Shown: positions 11,139 through 22,621 of the stretch, piece after piece
Layout of the letters: every line of letters begins with the position of its first letter
Numbering within the stretch: the first letter of the stretch is position 1
Source of the DNA: Combretum micranthum
Taxonomy: Eukaryota > Streptophyta > Magnoliopsida > Myrtales > Combretaceae
Direction of reading: 5' to 3'
Assembly (NCBI GenBank): GCA_024138025.1
Contig: JAMXBD010001039.1
Location: forward strand, 450,035 to 514,034
Length of the DNA: 64,000 nucleotides
The notes under the pieces: generated by a model
Database searches by the model: none
Told to the model about the DNA's origin: nothing
Seen by the model: the letters and a program-made list of their open reading frames with translations, nothing else
Position numbers and translations under genes: made by a program

Positions 11139-11430
11139 AATAGACTTCTTCCTTTAGTGAAGAAAGGATCCAAGATAGTAAAAGTTGGTCTTTAGAAAAT
11201 CATGTAACAAACTCAGGATTAGGAACAATGATATTTGGATCATAAGAAGAAGGGATGGTTGGAGAAGGCGCTGGAGAACCATCAATAAATTGATTCATAT
11301 TTTGATAATTAAGAAGATGAGCAAATCGAGTTTTCCAAGCAAGATAATTTTTTCTGTTTAATTTGATTGCAAATGAGTAATTAGTAGTAAGAGTGATGGT
11401 TTGAAGAGCTAATACAATTACATTAAACAT
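11139..11430 (-). pseudogene. Ty1/copia gag remnant, upstream half
   Basis: The minus-strand frame starts with an ATG at 11430-11428, touching the PBS. It reads through ITLTTNYSFAIKLNRKNYLA, WKTRFAHLLNYQNMNQFIDG and PNIIVPNPEFVT, the N-terminal signature of copia Gag (UBN2). After a stop at the WF position it continues FSKDQLLLSWILSS up to the chromovirus junction. Coding sense resumes across the junction at 5417, which shows the chromovirus entered this gag. Confidence 0.82.
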
Positions 11431-11434
11431 GATG

Positions 11435-11446
11435 ATTCTGATATCA
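11435..11446 (-). promoter_or_regulatory. Primer-binding site of the minus-strand copia element
   Basis: The minus strand reads TGATATCAGAAT directly after the LTR end TTTACA. It is a diverged form of the tRNA-Met site TGGTATCAGAGC. Confidence 0.75.
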
Positions 11447-11648
11447 TGTAAAGAAAATTAAAAAAAAAATGAGAGAAAAAATAAGAAGAAGCATTTTTCT
11501 TTTTCTTTCTGCTATATGTTTTCTACTATGATTTCAAGTCTAATTATAGTATACAAAGAAGCAAGAGATCAGCATAAACCGCAACAATTTGATAACTTTA
11601 CAAAAGATGAAGATAAAGATAGATCATACGAAAATAATCATCCTAACA
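11447..11648 (-). repeat. 5' LTR (right copy) of the minus-strand copia element
   Basis: The ~202-bp repeat starts TGTAAAGAAAATT next to the PBS and ends TCCTAACA in plus reading. In element sense it therefore starts TGTTAGGA, a common copia LTR start. It aligns with 3838-4040. Confidence 0.7.
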
Positions 11649-11710
11649 CTGTAACAACCGGATAACATTACAAAAGATAAAGATAAATTAGGTGAAAATA
11701 ATCATCCTAA
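11583..11710. repeat. Tandem duplication of the LTR end
   Basis: The block CAACAATTTGATAAC ... AATCATCCTAA (11583-11647) is repeated with changes at 11655-11710 (CAACCGGATAAC ... AATCATCCTAA). The second copy lies outside the LTR boundary. It could be a remnant of an adjacent second LTR or a local duplication. Confidence 0.6.
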
Positions 11711-14700
11711 TAATAAAGATAATGTTGACCATGCAAAACTAGACCTGTCTCGTATAAACCCTAATTACGTAAATTTCCAGTATAGATCCGCTTCAAATTT
11801 AGCGCTCCATACATTGAATTCATCCCAATTAGACACGTATAGCCACATTCGTCCACGCCGCCACCTCCAGTTGAATCCAATTTGCCCATGTCTTTTCCCT
11901 TTTTTTCTTTTTTTTTTGGCCCCAATTTACATGTCTGATATAACTTGTTTTATTAGAAGACTTTGTTTGAGATTACATTTTCCCAGGGACATTGCTGCGT
12001 GAAAAGGGGTTTCAATTTTCTCTTGTATGCTCAAGTCTATAGCTGTGGGTATAGGTGGTACCCAAAAACCAAAAGAAATGTCTACATAGACTTTAGCAAC
12101 GCAGGCAAGTTGTGTAGGAGAAGACTTCTACTTTTTCTCTTAGTGAATGCTAAATAAGTCAGTCAATCTGTGTACTTAATATATATGTGTATTTGCTGCC
12201 AATGGTTTAGATTAATATTCAATTTTTTTTCTCTATATCTTCGTGTTTTATTTTATAAAGTTTCCTTCGAGTTAGCTCAAATATATTGATGCTTATATAT
12301 ATATATATATATATATATATGTCTACGTGTAACAGTAGGACATAGGTGAATGTAGAAAACATCATGCAATAATATAGATTATCAGTCGAAGTTAAAGGCT
12401 CAGCAATAAAAAATACAGCATATCATCTAAAATGCTTAAGTGATATCTTGTATAGAAGCAAAAATAAACAAAGAATGATTATTGGGAGAAGTGGTACGTA
12501 TAATTCTAATAAAAAGATTGAAAAGTTAATTATAAATTTGTATATAAGCAAAATAAATCATGTAATCAAAAATATTATAAAAGACCCTAAATTTCAACAT
12601 ATACATACTGCTATACTTAATACCTTGAAAATTTTTGATATATAGGAAAAAGAAATTAAAAAAAAAAAGAAGAAGAAGAAGTATGACCATGTGACATTGA
12701 ACGTGCCAGTTTTTCCAGAAACAGAACTCTATCCTTATTATTAAGAATCTGACTAGGGACCACAGTCGGAGTTATTAATTGGTTTCGTGTATTCTACCTT
12801 AGTCTTTGTTTGTTTTGCAAGCTAGTAACCATGGAAAACTTTATAAGAGCAATCATACTAACAAAGAAATGAGACATGAAAAATTCTGAAAGAAGATCTA
12901 ATGACGAATATGTGAAAATATCATACATTACTTACGTCTTCCCTAAAGGGGTTTACTTCGTCCTAATTACTTATGTGCCAAGCACCAGTGTTTCGCGAAA
13001 GCGTAAAGCAATAGAAAGTTTTACGCTTTTACCTCGATTCAAATTCGAGGCTCAGATTTTAAGTTGCTTTCTATGGGTATATATACCTAAAGTGATTTAA
13101 ACTTTATTTGGTTCACAATCAAGCCTTATTAGCCCTATCTTTTAAGACAAAGTCAGTTTATTAGGTTGATTAATCGCATTTAACTTTATTATCCTATCAG
13201 ATTTGTAATAATTATCGGTCGATTTAAAAGTTATAATCTAATGATTATGACTTTTATTTCTTCTTCTTTTTTTTTTCATATTTATCTTACGTATTTCAAC
13301 ATTTCACATATTTAAGAACCATTATTATTCAATGACTAAGTGCTCCATCAACTTTTAAGAAAATAAAAAAAAAATGTTAGCGCATCATCTTAAAATATTA
13401 AATTTGTAACTGAAGAGATTCAGGTTCATTAGGCAAATTACCATCTTATTCAAGTGTTAAAAGGAAAAAAAAAAAAAAAATCTGTTATAAAGTTCAATAG
13501 AAAGAATATCAGTTGAATGAAGCTTAAAAAAAATCCATGGTAGCTTAGGTTGATTACCTAAATCTGGCATCATTTCGATTGAAGTGCTTTGCACGCAATA
13601 ATGCATAATTTCAATTTTTGCTGTTTCTTATCATTCAAGCCACTACTATAATTAATGGGACAATTTAATTATGCAACGGTAGTATATGTATTTAATATCA
13701 TGAGAGAAAGCTCTGTTATGCAGTGTTACTCCAAGAAATTTTATACTTAAGTGAATTTGAGGTTGCCTATATATATATATATATATATTGAAATTACTAT
13801 ATCAAACTTTCTCCTATCTATCATTTTTTTTGTACGTATTTACTATTATTGGAGCACAACTTAGCTTTTAATGGGATGGTATCAGTTTTTTAGGCATTGC
13901 AATTTGGACCTAGGGACAGAAGATGGGCTCCAAAGTTAAAAAAAAAAAAAAAAATTTATTATTATTATTATTTGAATATACAAGAATTAAAGAAAATTTA
14001 GTATGATTCAATAGTTAGGTATAAACATTAGCAAAGTCGGATTAGAGCACAACTTAAATGTATGGTTACTCTAAATAAGGTAAATTCCCTCCACTCTTCT
14101 GAAACCAATTTGCAAAGGTCCATCATCCGAATTTGCTAGGCAATTGCCTCTGATACAAATTTGAGAAAATGATGTCAAATGCAAGACTATTCCCTACAAA
14201 CAAAAAGTAGAGAGTGGTCCAATCTGCTCTGTAAAGTGTACCCAATGAGAATACCTAATGAGAAAGGTTAGAAAACCACACCAGTGAAAAAAGGGAAAAA
14301 AAAGCCATGAAATATATTCCCTTTAAGTTAGTTAGAATCTACTATAAAAAAAAAAAAAAAAACCGAAATAATTTTTTATTTAGAGTTCTTATTAATAATC
14401 TATTATTATTAAAGAAACACTTTATTATTAGTATCAAAAAATATACACTAAAGTATGATAGCTACTTTTCTTTCTCTCTCTCTTTGCATTTTTATTTTTT
14501 CTAAAAACAACAATTCTCACCTTTTTTTTTCTTTCTGCACACTCAAAACAGGTGCGTTATACACTAATTAGTAATAACTACTTAAATAAAATTTATTAAA
14601 AAATAATTATTAATATGCAGTATCAAAATTATATTTTATACATAGAATATTCAAATTTATATGTATAGTATGTGCATCACAATTTCAAATTACGATATAT

Positions 14701-16452
14701 ATATATATATTGTATATACATTGCTTGTATGATTAGTAATATTGATGGAGACATAAAAGGAGAGTAAGAAAAGTTATTTAATTAAATTTAAAAACAAAAA
14801 AACAAAAAGAGGACAGTCTGGCATGTATTAAAGGAGAGAGAGAGGACAGTTGGCGGGTGGGAGAGCGATATGGAGGATGGTATTTTAACGAAAGGAAAAA
14901 AGAGAGAGAGAGAGAGAGATAGAGAAAGAAAGACGAGACAGTGACAGAAAAGAGAGAGAAATAAATGAGCTGTTTGTAGAAGAAATGGACCTTTCCAAAA
15001 ATTGAAAAAATTTGGCCGCTATTACCAAACACTATATACGTATAAAATACATTCATCGTGTTTTATTCACACAATTTAGGTATCATAGCAAAACATGATA
15101 ACGTGTTTTTTAAATATGATTTACGTATAAATTTCACATATTCTAATTTAAAAATGTGATTATGCGATATAATTTAATAATTTTTTCATATTAACTATAT
15201 ATCGATAATTATTTATTGCAGGAAGAATAGACATGTATTTGACTCTAAAAGCACCAATTCAAATGTGATAACTCTTCCAAAACGTCAAATACTGTTTATG
15301 AACTAATTTAGAATGAATACCTCTACAACTCGAAGAACTCTTACTTTTCAATATTATTGAAGATTACAGCAACAAATTTTGATTTGTATTCTTCAATTCA
15401 AGGACAACAAATTTTGGTTACTTTTCCCAAATATAATTTATCACCTAAACTTAAAAATAATTAATTTAATACCTAATCAAAATTTTCTTATTCATTAATA
15501 GTAGTTAAAACAATAGACTTAACTTTGTTTGCTAATCGACACCCTCAATGGATGGGAAGTGCATGTATTAAGTAACTAATAAAAAAACTAAAAAAATTAA
15601 ATAATTAAGCTAGTGAATTAATACATACATTATAGTTGCGTAATTGTTTAGTTAAAGAATCTATGTTAATTCATTTACTTAATTATCTAAATTTTTACTT
15701 TTTTATTGGTTATATGATACATGTCACTTCCATATTTACTAGGAATATCACTCATCTAAGAGAGTTAGAGAGGCAGTATTAATGAATATGAAAAATTTAT
15801 TTAATTATTAAATTGACTACTTTAAAATTTAAGTAATTAATTATACATAATGTAATATTATATTAATTATTAGTTTGATGGTATTATATTATCACAATTT
15901 TTATTATTTACATGCATGGGGCTATGGTTATTGGTCAACGAGATGTGTTATTAATGGCTGTGTACCAAGTTGTTATTGGTATTTTTCTCTGTTAGTTTTT
16001 TTAATTTAATTGCTTCATTTGGGCTCTTGTTGGGAATGAATTAGACCTAATACACCATATGAGTAATTTTTTTCTTTTTTCTTTTTTTTTTTCTAACTCT
16101 GGGGTTAGTTGAAATAACTTGAATATATGTCCAAGCTAACATGTTTGGTTAGAAATTAGATAGTTGTTGAGCAGCTTTAATGATCCAAATCAAAATTTAA
16201 CTTGAATATATGTCAAACCTTTTGATTTTTACTCATAGCGAGCAGTGGCCATTGTTGTCCTAATTCATACGATTTTACTAACAGGTCCTTACAAGTTATT
16301 GCCTAACAAATTAAAAAAAAAAAAAAAAAAAACTCTTCTCATTGTATAGTAATATATTTGCAAGAAAATAACCGTACTAAAAGCATCTTTTACTACTAAA
16401 TAAATGCATGAATAATTATTGTTATTTTAAAAAGAAACCTTGCTATAGAGTC
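11711..16452. other. Repeat-rich spacer, no gene recognised
   Basis: Open frames here are short and have composition-driven proteins. Examples are the Lys/Ile-rich 12448-12645 and the Phe/Ser/Leu-rich minus frame at 14778-15056, which is the translation of (GA)n DNA. Microsatellites are (TA)n at 12294-12320, (AT)n at 13769-13788 and (AG)n at 14901-14919. Poly-A tracts lie near 13464-13480, 13938-13954 and 16313-16332. The part 15060-16440 is AT-rich with no feature I can support. Confidence 0.55.
13990..14280. repeat. Dispersed repeat R1, copy 1
   Basis: This is similar to 17300-17520. Both contain TAAATAA(A/G)GTAAAT, the 17-mer GAAACCAATTTGCAAA(T/G)G, and TTTGAGAAAAT followed by TTC or TGC-rich sequence. 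The end AATGAGAAAGGTTAGAAAAC resembles 22629-22650 after the 3' LTR of the plus-strand copia. It is non-coding and of unknown family. Confidence 0.5.
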
Positions 16453-17298
16453 AGAGGTGTGCATGCGGGGCGGGTTATATGGGTCAACCTGCATAAACCC
16501 TAAAAAAATGCGGATTGGGTTAAAAGTTTTAGCTCGTTTAATGTGCGGGTCAAAATGGCCCGACCCACATAACCCACGGGTTGAAGTGGGCTAATCCACT
16601 GTGGATCGGGTTGGCCCGCAAACCCGTACTTAAAAAACTTTAAAAAATGTTTAAATCTTATAAAAAAAACCCTAGTACGTTACTTTTTTTATTTCCTCTT
16701 CACTTCACTTTTTTATTGTTTAGTTGTTGAATGTTGATTATGTAATTTTATTTGTGTTATATTTTAAACTTTAACTTTTATATTTATTATATCCATAGTC
16801 CTTTTAATAATATTTTTTCATTTATATTTATTAGATGTTTAGATGTTTCTATTTAAAATAAGCAACACAATAGCAATTGATAATTCCCATAATTTATTTT
16901 TTCTTGCCATGCCAAAGAAAAAAAATTGGAATGAATTCTAATTTCTAGTCAAAATAAATCATTTTATGTTGAGATAAAAATTTTAAATAGAAGTCTATAA
17001 TTTTTCCATACAAGATTATCATCCAAAATTAGTATGTTGATAATTTGTGAGATAAAAAAATTATTATACATTTCAATTATTAAAGATCTAAATTTTAATT
17101 AGAATTCTTATAAATTTTTCAACAAAAGATATATTAACGGGTTTACTGGCTAGCCCGCATAACCCATCAACCCGCAGGGTGGATTGGGCTAAAAATTTGG
17201 TCCGCAAGGCAATGCGGGCCTAAACAGGCTAGCCGCATAATCCGGGGGTTGAAGCGAGGTAAGACGGGTTGGCTCACATAACCCATTTGCACAGCTCT
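16453..17298. mobile_element. hAT-like non-autonomous element
   Basis: The ends are imperfect inverted repeats. The left starts AGAGGTGTGCATGCGGG, and the right end reverse-complements to AGAGCTGTGCAAATGGG. Subterminal regions are unusually GC-rich and packed with GCGGGTT, CCCGCA and AACCC motifs on both sides of an AT-rich centre, typical of hAT-type miniature elements. No transposase frame is present. A clear 8-bp target duplication was not found (best flanks match 4-6 positions), so the exact edges are uncertain. Confidence 0.65.
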
Positions 17299-17299
17299 T

Positions 17300-17520
17300 T
17301 ATGGTTCAACATATGATTAAACAGTTAAGTGTGATTAACTTAAATAAAGTAAATGCCCTTTCCTCACGGTGGCGCATGGTTCCGCGGTAATCTCTCATTG
17401 AAACCAATTTGCAAATGCCCTCATTGGCTCCTTGTATTAGTTTGAGAAAATAATATAAATTCAAAACCATTCATCCCTAAAACTGAAATGTTTTGGTCAA
17501 GATTGCTCTCCGCTTGGGAT
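17300..17520. repeat. Dispersed repeat R1, copy 2
   Basis: This copy matches 13990-14280 in GTAAATGCCCT, GAAACCAATTTGCAAATG and TTTGAGAAAATAAT. It begins directly at the right end of the hAT-like element, which may have inserted in or beside it. Confidence 0.5.
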
Positions 17521-18062
17521 GGGTGAGGAATATTATGTATTCACTTACTATTATAGTTATGTTACATCTTATACGTACATTTATGAATTTTATTGTTATA
17601 TTTTCTAACTTGATAAGCATTAAGAAAAGTCATTCAAAAAGTAATTAAGGGTATTTATAGTGCATTTGGTAAAATATATATTTTACTTGAAAATTAACTA
17701 TTAATTAAAAAATAAAGCAAATATATGATATAATTAGTATTATTTAGAAATAATTTTTGTGATAAAATCATAACATTGTGAACAATATAATTATTATGTG
17801 TAGTATACTACAAATATCGAAAAAAAAAAAACACTACAAATAAATAATAGTTATTTATAAAGTTAAATACAATTTTATATAAATGGATTTTATATTAGTT
17901 ACCATGGAAGTGAAAAGTTAAGAGAGAGGGAAAAAGAAAAAAATCAAATCAAATATTTAACCGTTAAAATATTTTTACTTTTATGTTTATTTTTTGGTTT
18001 TTGTAATATATAATTTTTATTTTAAAAAAAATCAACAAATTAATTTTCTCCAGCGTGGGGGC
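17521..18062. other. AT-rich spacer
   Basis: I see no frame, RNA or element ends here. The last bases before the copia LTR are a G-run (TGGGGGC). Confidence 0.5.
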
Positions 18063-18297
18063 TGTTGGAAGTGTTGCTGTTTTTAGGACTGTTTTTTTTC
18101 TGTTAGAATAAATCCCTATTATTTAGGAGTATCTTTGATTTCTTCCAGTATTCGTTACCACAAAGTATGGCACGTACTCTTGTGGGCTGTTTTTTCTCTT
18201 TTCTGTTACAGCTAATGTATGGCTATAAAAGCCTCAAGTTATTATCAATAAAGTGTATCCATTATCTATTATCTCTGTTGTTCAAAATATCGTAACA
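18063..18297 (+). repeat. 5' LTR of the plus-strand copia, with promoter
   Basis: This 235-bp LTR starts TGTTGGAAGTG and ends CGTAACA. It contains a TATA box GGCTATAAAAG at 18221-18231, and AATAAAG (18247-18253) can serve as the polyadenylation signal. It aligns with 22420-22621 at roughly 95% by eye, consistent with an older insertion than the chromovirus. Confidence 0.92.
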
Positions 18298-18300
18298 TAT

Positions 18301-18312
18301 TGGTATCAGAGC
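18301..18312 (+). promoter_or_regulatory. Primer-binding site of the plus-strand copia
   Basis: TGGTATCAGAGC lies three bases after the LTR, complementary to initiator tRNA-Met. Confidence 0.95.
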
Positions 18313-18431
18313 CACACACAGGGGCCTGATCGTGAGAGTTTGGGTGTGAAATTAGGAACTGCAGTATCCTAACGTGAGAGAGAGTGAAACACTTGAGAAA
18401 ACGAGTGAAACACTTAGGTAGTGATTGAGAG

Positions 18432-19274
18432 ATGGCAGTAGAAGGAAGCACCAGTTTCGCTCAACCTAGCATCCCAAGTTTGATGGAGATTATGATCACT
18501 GGAGTATGTTGATGGAAAATTTTTTAAGATCAAAGGAGTATTGGAATCTCATTGAAAATGGGTACTCTGAACCTAGCTGGAGAAACATTGACAGTTGCAC
18601 AGAAAAAGGCATTAGATGATCTGAAGTTGAAGGATTTAAAGGTGAAAAACTATCCATCCATTGACAAATCAATATTGAAAACCATTCTTCAAAAGGACAC
18701 GTCCAAACAAATATGGGAGTCAATGAAGAGAAAGTATCAAGGGAATGTAAGGGTTCAACGTGCACAACTCCAGGCACTCCGCCGAGATTTTGAAGTCTTG
18801 GAAATGAAGGTTGAAGAATCTGTTTCTGATTATTTTTCAAGAGTCATGATAGTTGCTAACAATATGCGAAACTATGGAGAGGACATGCCAGATGTTAAAG
18901 TGGTAGAGAAAATCTTACGCTCCTTAACAGACCAATTCAACTATATTGTCTGCTCTATTGAGGAGTCAAAAGACATCAATTCTCTTACGGTTGATGAATT
19001 GCAAAGTTCTTTGATTGTGCATGAGCAGAAGTTTCGAAAGAAGGATCGCAAAGAACATGCTTTAAGAGTAAGTTTAGAGGAAAAGTTTGCCATGCGAGGA
19101 AGAGGTAGAAGTACCTTTAGAGGACGAGGTAGTGGAAGAGGAAGGAAAAGCTTTAATCGAGCCACTATTGAATGTTTCAAGTGTCATAAACTTGGTCATT
19201 TTCAATACGAGTGTCCATCCTGGGACAAGGAGGCGAATTATGCCGAGTTTGATGAGAAAGAAGAGCTTTGTTGA
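18432..19274 (+). pseudogene. Copia Gag
   Basis: Gag forms the virus-like particle. The ATG at 18432 opens MAVEGSTSFAQPSIP. A one-base deletion follows (an AAG written as AG near 18476), and a second shift near 18573 precedes the long frame from 18552. That frame has KKALDDLKLKDLKVKNY, KEIW-like KQIWESMKRKYQG, VSDYFSRVM, an Arg/Gly-rich segment (RGRGRSTFRGRGSGRGRK), and a canonical zinc knuckle CFKCHKLGHFQYEC (19176-19217). It ends at an in-frame stop at 19272. The usual start of protease follows in other frames. Confidence 0.9.
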
Positions 19275-19550
19275 TGTCATATGTGGAGATGAACAACGCA
19301 AAAAAGGAAGAGGTTTAGTTTCTAAACTCAGGTTGCTCGAACCATAATTGTGGAGATAAATTATTACTCAGCGAAATGGATGATGCCTTTAGACATGTGG
19401 TTAAATTGGGAAACAACACTAAAATGAATGTACTTGGAAAGGGAAGTATGAAGCTGAAGATTAATGGGTAACTCATGTAGTTACTGAAGTATATTATACC
19501 TGAACTCAAGAATAATCTCTTGAGTATAGGTCAACTATAAGGAGTGAGGC
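19275..19550 (+). pseudogene. Copia protease, catalytic residue lost
   Basis: The aspartic protease that cuts the polyprotein is recognisable by FLNSGCSNH (19319-19342) and IPELKNNLLSIGQL at about 19495-19540. The usual DSG triad is NSG (19325-19333), so the catalytic Asp is Asn, a G-to-A transition. The preceding Trp codon is a stop (TAG). The domain is inactive as written. Confidence 0.82.
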
Positions 19551-20737
19551 TTGTCAATCTTAATTCAATCAGGAATGTGTCGTATATATCATCCTCACAA
19601 AGGATTGATTATTCAGACCAATATGACCACAAACAGAATGTTTGTGTTGATTGCTCAGGTTCAAGTTCAAGAGGAATCATGCTTCAACACTACTACACAA
19701 GATATCACCCACCTATGGCATTGTAGGTATGCTCATCTCAGCCACAAGGGATTAAAGACGCTGCAGTTAAAGGAAATGGTTAAAGGCCTACCAAAGTTAC
19801 CAGAATCCATGGTAGTGTGTACAGACTGCCTTAAAAGTAAGCAACATCGTGATCCAATTCCCAAGAAGAGTCAGTGGAGAGCAACTCAGAAATTACAATT
19901 GGTTCATGCAGATATATGTGGCCCCATTACACCAGCTTCTAACAGTAAGAAGAGGTACATGTTATCCTTCATAGATGATTTCTCTAGAAAAGCATGGATA
20001 TATTTTTTGGTAGAAAAGTCAGAAGCACTTTATTCCTTCAAGCATTTCAAAATACATGTGGAAAAAGAAACTGGTTTATCCATTAAGTGCCTGCGTACAG
20101 ATAGGGGAGGGGAGTTTAATTCCATGGAATTTAATGAATTTTGCAAATGGAATGGAATAAAAAGGCAATTAACTACTGCATATACTCGCAGCAAAACGGA
20201 GTAGCCGAACGCAAGAATAGGACCGTGATGAATCTTGTGAGATCGATGCTTTCAGAAAAGGGGGTACCTAAGACCTTTTGGCCTGAAGCGGTGAGATGGA
20301 CAGTGTATGTTTTGAATCGGTCACCTACACTAGCTGTTAAAGAGATGACCCCAGAGAGGCATGGAGTGGAGAAAAACCATCAATAGAACACTTTAGAGTG
20401 TTCGGATGTGTAGGGCATGTTCATATTCCAGATGCTAGGAGGACCAAGCTTGAAGATAAAAGCATAAATTGTGTGCTTCTTGGTGTTAGTGACGAGTCCA
20501 AAGGGTACAGATTGTATGATCCTATTGCTAAAAAAATTATTGTGAGTCGAGATGTGATATTCGAAAAGGAAGTCAATGGAATTGGGATGCAAGCTATGAA
20601 AAGGAGCTGTTGATGGACTTAGAATGGGAAGATAGTGGATACAACACTCATGACGAGGAAGAACATGAACAGCACATAGAAGAAGAAGAAGCTGAAGTTG
20701 ATGAAACGGGGGCTGAACATGTCTCTTCAAATACTAC
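19551..20737 (+). pseudogene. Copia GAG-pre-integrase and integrase core
   Basis: The pre-integrase zinc module reads LWHCRYAHLSHKG ... CTDCLKSKQH. The core has the catalytic Asp in HADICGPI (about 19909), Asp in LRTDRGGEF (about 20095) and Glu in NGVAERKNRTVM (about 20208). A one-base deletion at about 20191 (CGCAG where a Pro-Gln pair is expected) and another near 20357 shift frame. The C-terminal IN region FGCVGHVHIP ... KKIIVSRDVIF is in a third frame (20398-20613). An acidic linker (EEEHEQHIEEEEAEVDE) follows before RT. The catalytic triad is intact apart from the breaks. Confidence 0.9.
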
Positions 20738-21783
20738 GTGAGGATGGCATGAATGCTAGGGAGGGTAGAGGTAGGCACCCTCCTTTATGGATGACAGATT
20801 ATGTTTCAGGTGAAGGTCTATAAGAAGAAGAAGAGGTGAATATGGCATTTGTTGCATCTTCAGATCCTGTAAGTTTTGAGGAAGCTGTGAAAAGTTCAAA
20901 ATGGAGATTGGCCATGGATGAAGAAATCAAATCCATTGAGAAAAATCAGACTTGGAGGTTAGTGGAGTTACTGGGCAAAAGCATAGGAGTAAAATGGGTT
21001 TATAAGACTAAACTAAATGAGCTTGGAGAAGTTGACAAATATAAAGCAAGATTGGTGGTTAAAGGTTATTCGCAGCAACATGGAGTGGATTATACAGAGG
21101 TATATGCTCATGTAGCCAGAATGGACACTGTGAGGATGATCATAGCACTTGCTGCGAATAGAGATGGAAACTTTATCAACTAGATGTCAAGTTGCATTCT
21201 TATATGGAGAGCTAAGAGAAGAAGTTTATATGGAGCAACCAAAGGGATACGAAAGGAGAGGAAGTGAGCAGAAGGTGTACAAGCTACAAAAGGCACTTCA
21301 CGGACTAAAACAAGCCCAAGAGCTTGGTTTAGTCGAATTGAGTCTTATTTCATTAAGGAGGGTTTTAAAAGGAGTCACAGTGAGCAGACCTTATTTATCA
21401 AACAAGCAAGGAAGGTAAAATTCTCGTTGTAAGTATTTATGTTGATATCTCTTGTTCACTGGTGATGATGAAGATATGGTACAAGTTTAAGTGTTCAATG
21501 CAAAAGGAGTTTGATATGACTGATTTAGGGAAGATGAGATTCTTCCTTGGAATTGAGGTTTTACAGAGGTCAGATGGCATTTTTATATGTCAAAGGAAAT
21601 ATGCAGCAGAAGTGTTGAATCGTTTGGCATGAAGGAGAGCAATTCAGTATGTAATCCTATAGTTCCAGGTACAAGATATATAGAGATGAGAAAGAGTCAA
21701 AGTGGACGAAACTTATTTCAAGCAAATCGTGGGAAGTCTAATGTATCTCACAGCCATACGTCTGATCTCATGTCATTGTAAGT
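20738..21783 (+). pseudogene. Copia reverse transcriptase, frameshift in the YVDD box
   Basis: The RT domain (RVT_2 type) begins FEEAVKSSKWRLAMDEEIKS and continues WVYKTKLNELGEVDKYKARL and VAFLYGELREEVYM. At 21438-21448 the sequence reads Tyr-Val-Asp and then lacks one base of the second Asp codon (GATAT where GATGAT is expected), destroying the catalytic YVDD box. Later blocks (FDMTDLGKMRFFLGIEV, ICQRKYAAEVLNRFGM) lie in another frame. At least four frame changes were counted. Confidence 0.9.
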
Positions 21784-22386
21784 TTGATTAGTCGTTTTAT
21801 GGCTAGTCCAACTGAATTACATCTCCAAGCTGCAAAAAGAGCATTGAGGTATCTAAGAGGAACTATTAATTATGGAATCTTATACAAGAAGGGAGGAGCT
21901 AGTAATTTGTTAGCCTTCACAGATAGTGATTATGCAGGTGATATGGAGGATAGAAAGAGCACTTCTGGCTATGTGTTCATGATGAGTGAAGGTGCAGTAG
22001 CATGGTCATCAAGAAAGCAGCCTATTGTTACTCTATCAACTACCGAAGCTGAGTTTGTGGTAGCAGCAGCGTGTGCTTGCCAAGCTGTTTGGATGAGAAG
22101 AGTATTGAATGAACTTGGTCACTTGCAAGAAGAAAGCACTTTGGTAATGTGTGATAACAGTTCTGCTATCAAACTATCCAAGAATCTTGTTTTACACGGT
22201 CGATCCAAACATATAGATATACGATTTCACTTTCTCAGAGATCTTAGCAAAGAAGGAGTTGTTGATATGGTTTATTGTGGAACTCAAAATCAAGTTGCAG
22301 ACCTGATGATAAAGCTGTTAAAGTTGGAAATTTTCCAGAAATTTCGTGAAAAGCTAGGAGTGTGTACTGTTCCAGAGGTGAACTAA
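21784..22386 (+). pseudogene. Copia RNase H, open frame
   Basis: This 200-codon frame is the least damaged part of the element: LQAAKRALRYLRGTINYGIL, FTDSDYAGDMEDRKSTSGY, IVTLSTTEAEFVVAAACACQ, VMCDNSSAIKLSKN and SKHIDIRFHFLRD. The RNase H acidic residues are present: Asp in FTDSDYAG, Glu in TTEAEF and Asp in CDNSSA. It ends with a normal stop at 22384-22386, 23 bp before the polypurine tract, so the stop is probably the true polyprotein end. Confidence 0.92.
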
Positions 22387-22408
22387 TTGTCTGTCGAGCA
22401 ATAAGTTC

Positions 22409-22418
22409 AAGGGAGGGA
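22409..22418 (+). promoter_or_regulatory. Polypurine tract of the plus-strand copia
   Basis: AAGGGAGGGA is one base before the 3' LTR start TGTTGG and is the expected plus-strand primer site. Confidence 0.9.
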
Positions 22419-22419
22419 T

Positions 22420-22621
22420 TGTTGGAAGTGTTGCTGTTTTTTAGGAATGTTTTGATTTTTTGTTATAATAAATCCCTATTATTTAGGAGTAGCTTTGATT
22501 TCTTCTAGTATTCGTTATCACAAAGTATGGCACGTACTCTTGTGGGCTGTTTTTTCTCTTTTCTGTTACAGCTGATGTATGGCTATAAAAGCCTCAAGTT
22601 ATTATCAATAAAGTTTACCCA
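22420..22621 (+). repeat. 3' LTR of the plus-strand copia, truncated
   Basis: It matches the 5' LTR from TGTTGGAAGTG through AATAAAGT and then departs at about 22615-22621. The terminal ~35 bp ending CGTAACA are missing. The sequence that follows (AATGAGAAAGATCAGAAAAC) resembles the end of dispersed repeat R1, so the truncation may be a recombination junction. Confidence 0.87.

Larger units (their letters stand above)
18063..22621 (+). mobile_element. Decayed Ty1/copia retrotransposon
   Basis: A 4.56-kb plus-strand element with a complete 5' LTR, PBS, gag, protease, integrase, RT, RNase H, polypurine tract and a 3'-truncated LTR. Integrase precedes RT, which is diagnostic of Ty1/copia. At least six frameshifts and several stops break the polyprotein. 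No target duplication is seen because the 3' LTR lacks its last ~35 bp. Confidence 0.93.

Noticed and set aside
14778..15056. 92-codon minus frame rich in Leu, Ser and Phe
   Set aside because: It translates (GA)n and purine-rich DNA and has low-complexity composition only.
18301..18312. PBS motifs as tRNA gene pieces
   Set aside because: Each is only a 12-13-nt complement directly beside an LTR. No cloverleaf or A/B boxes are present.
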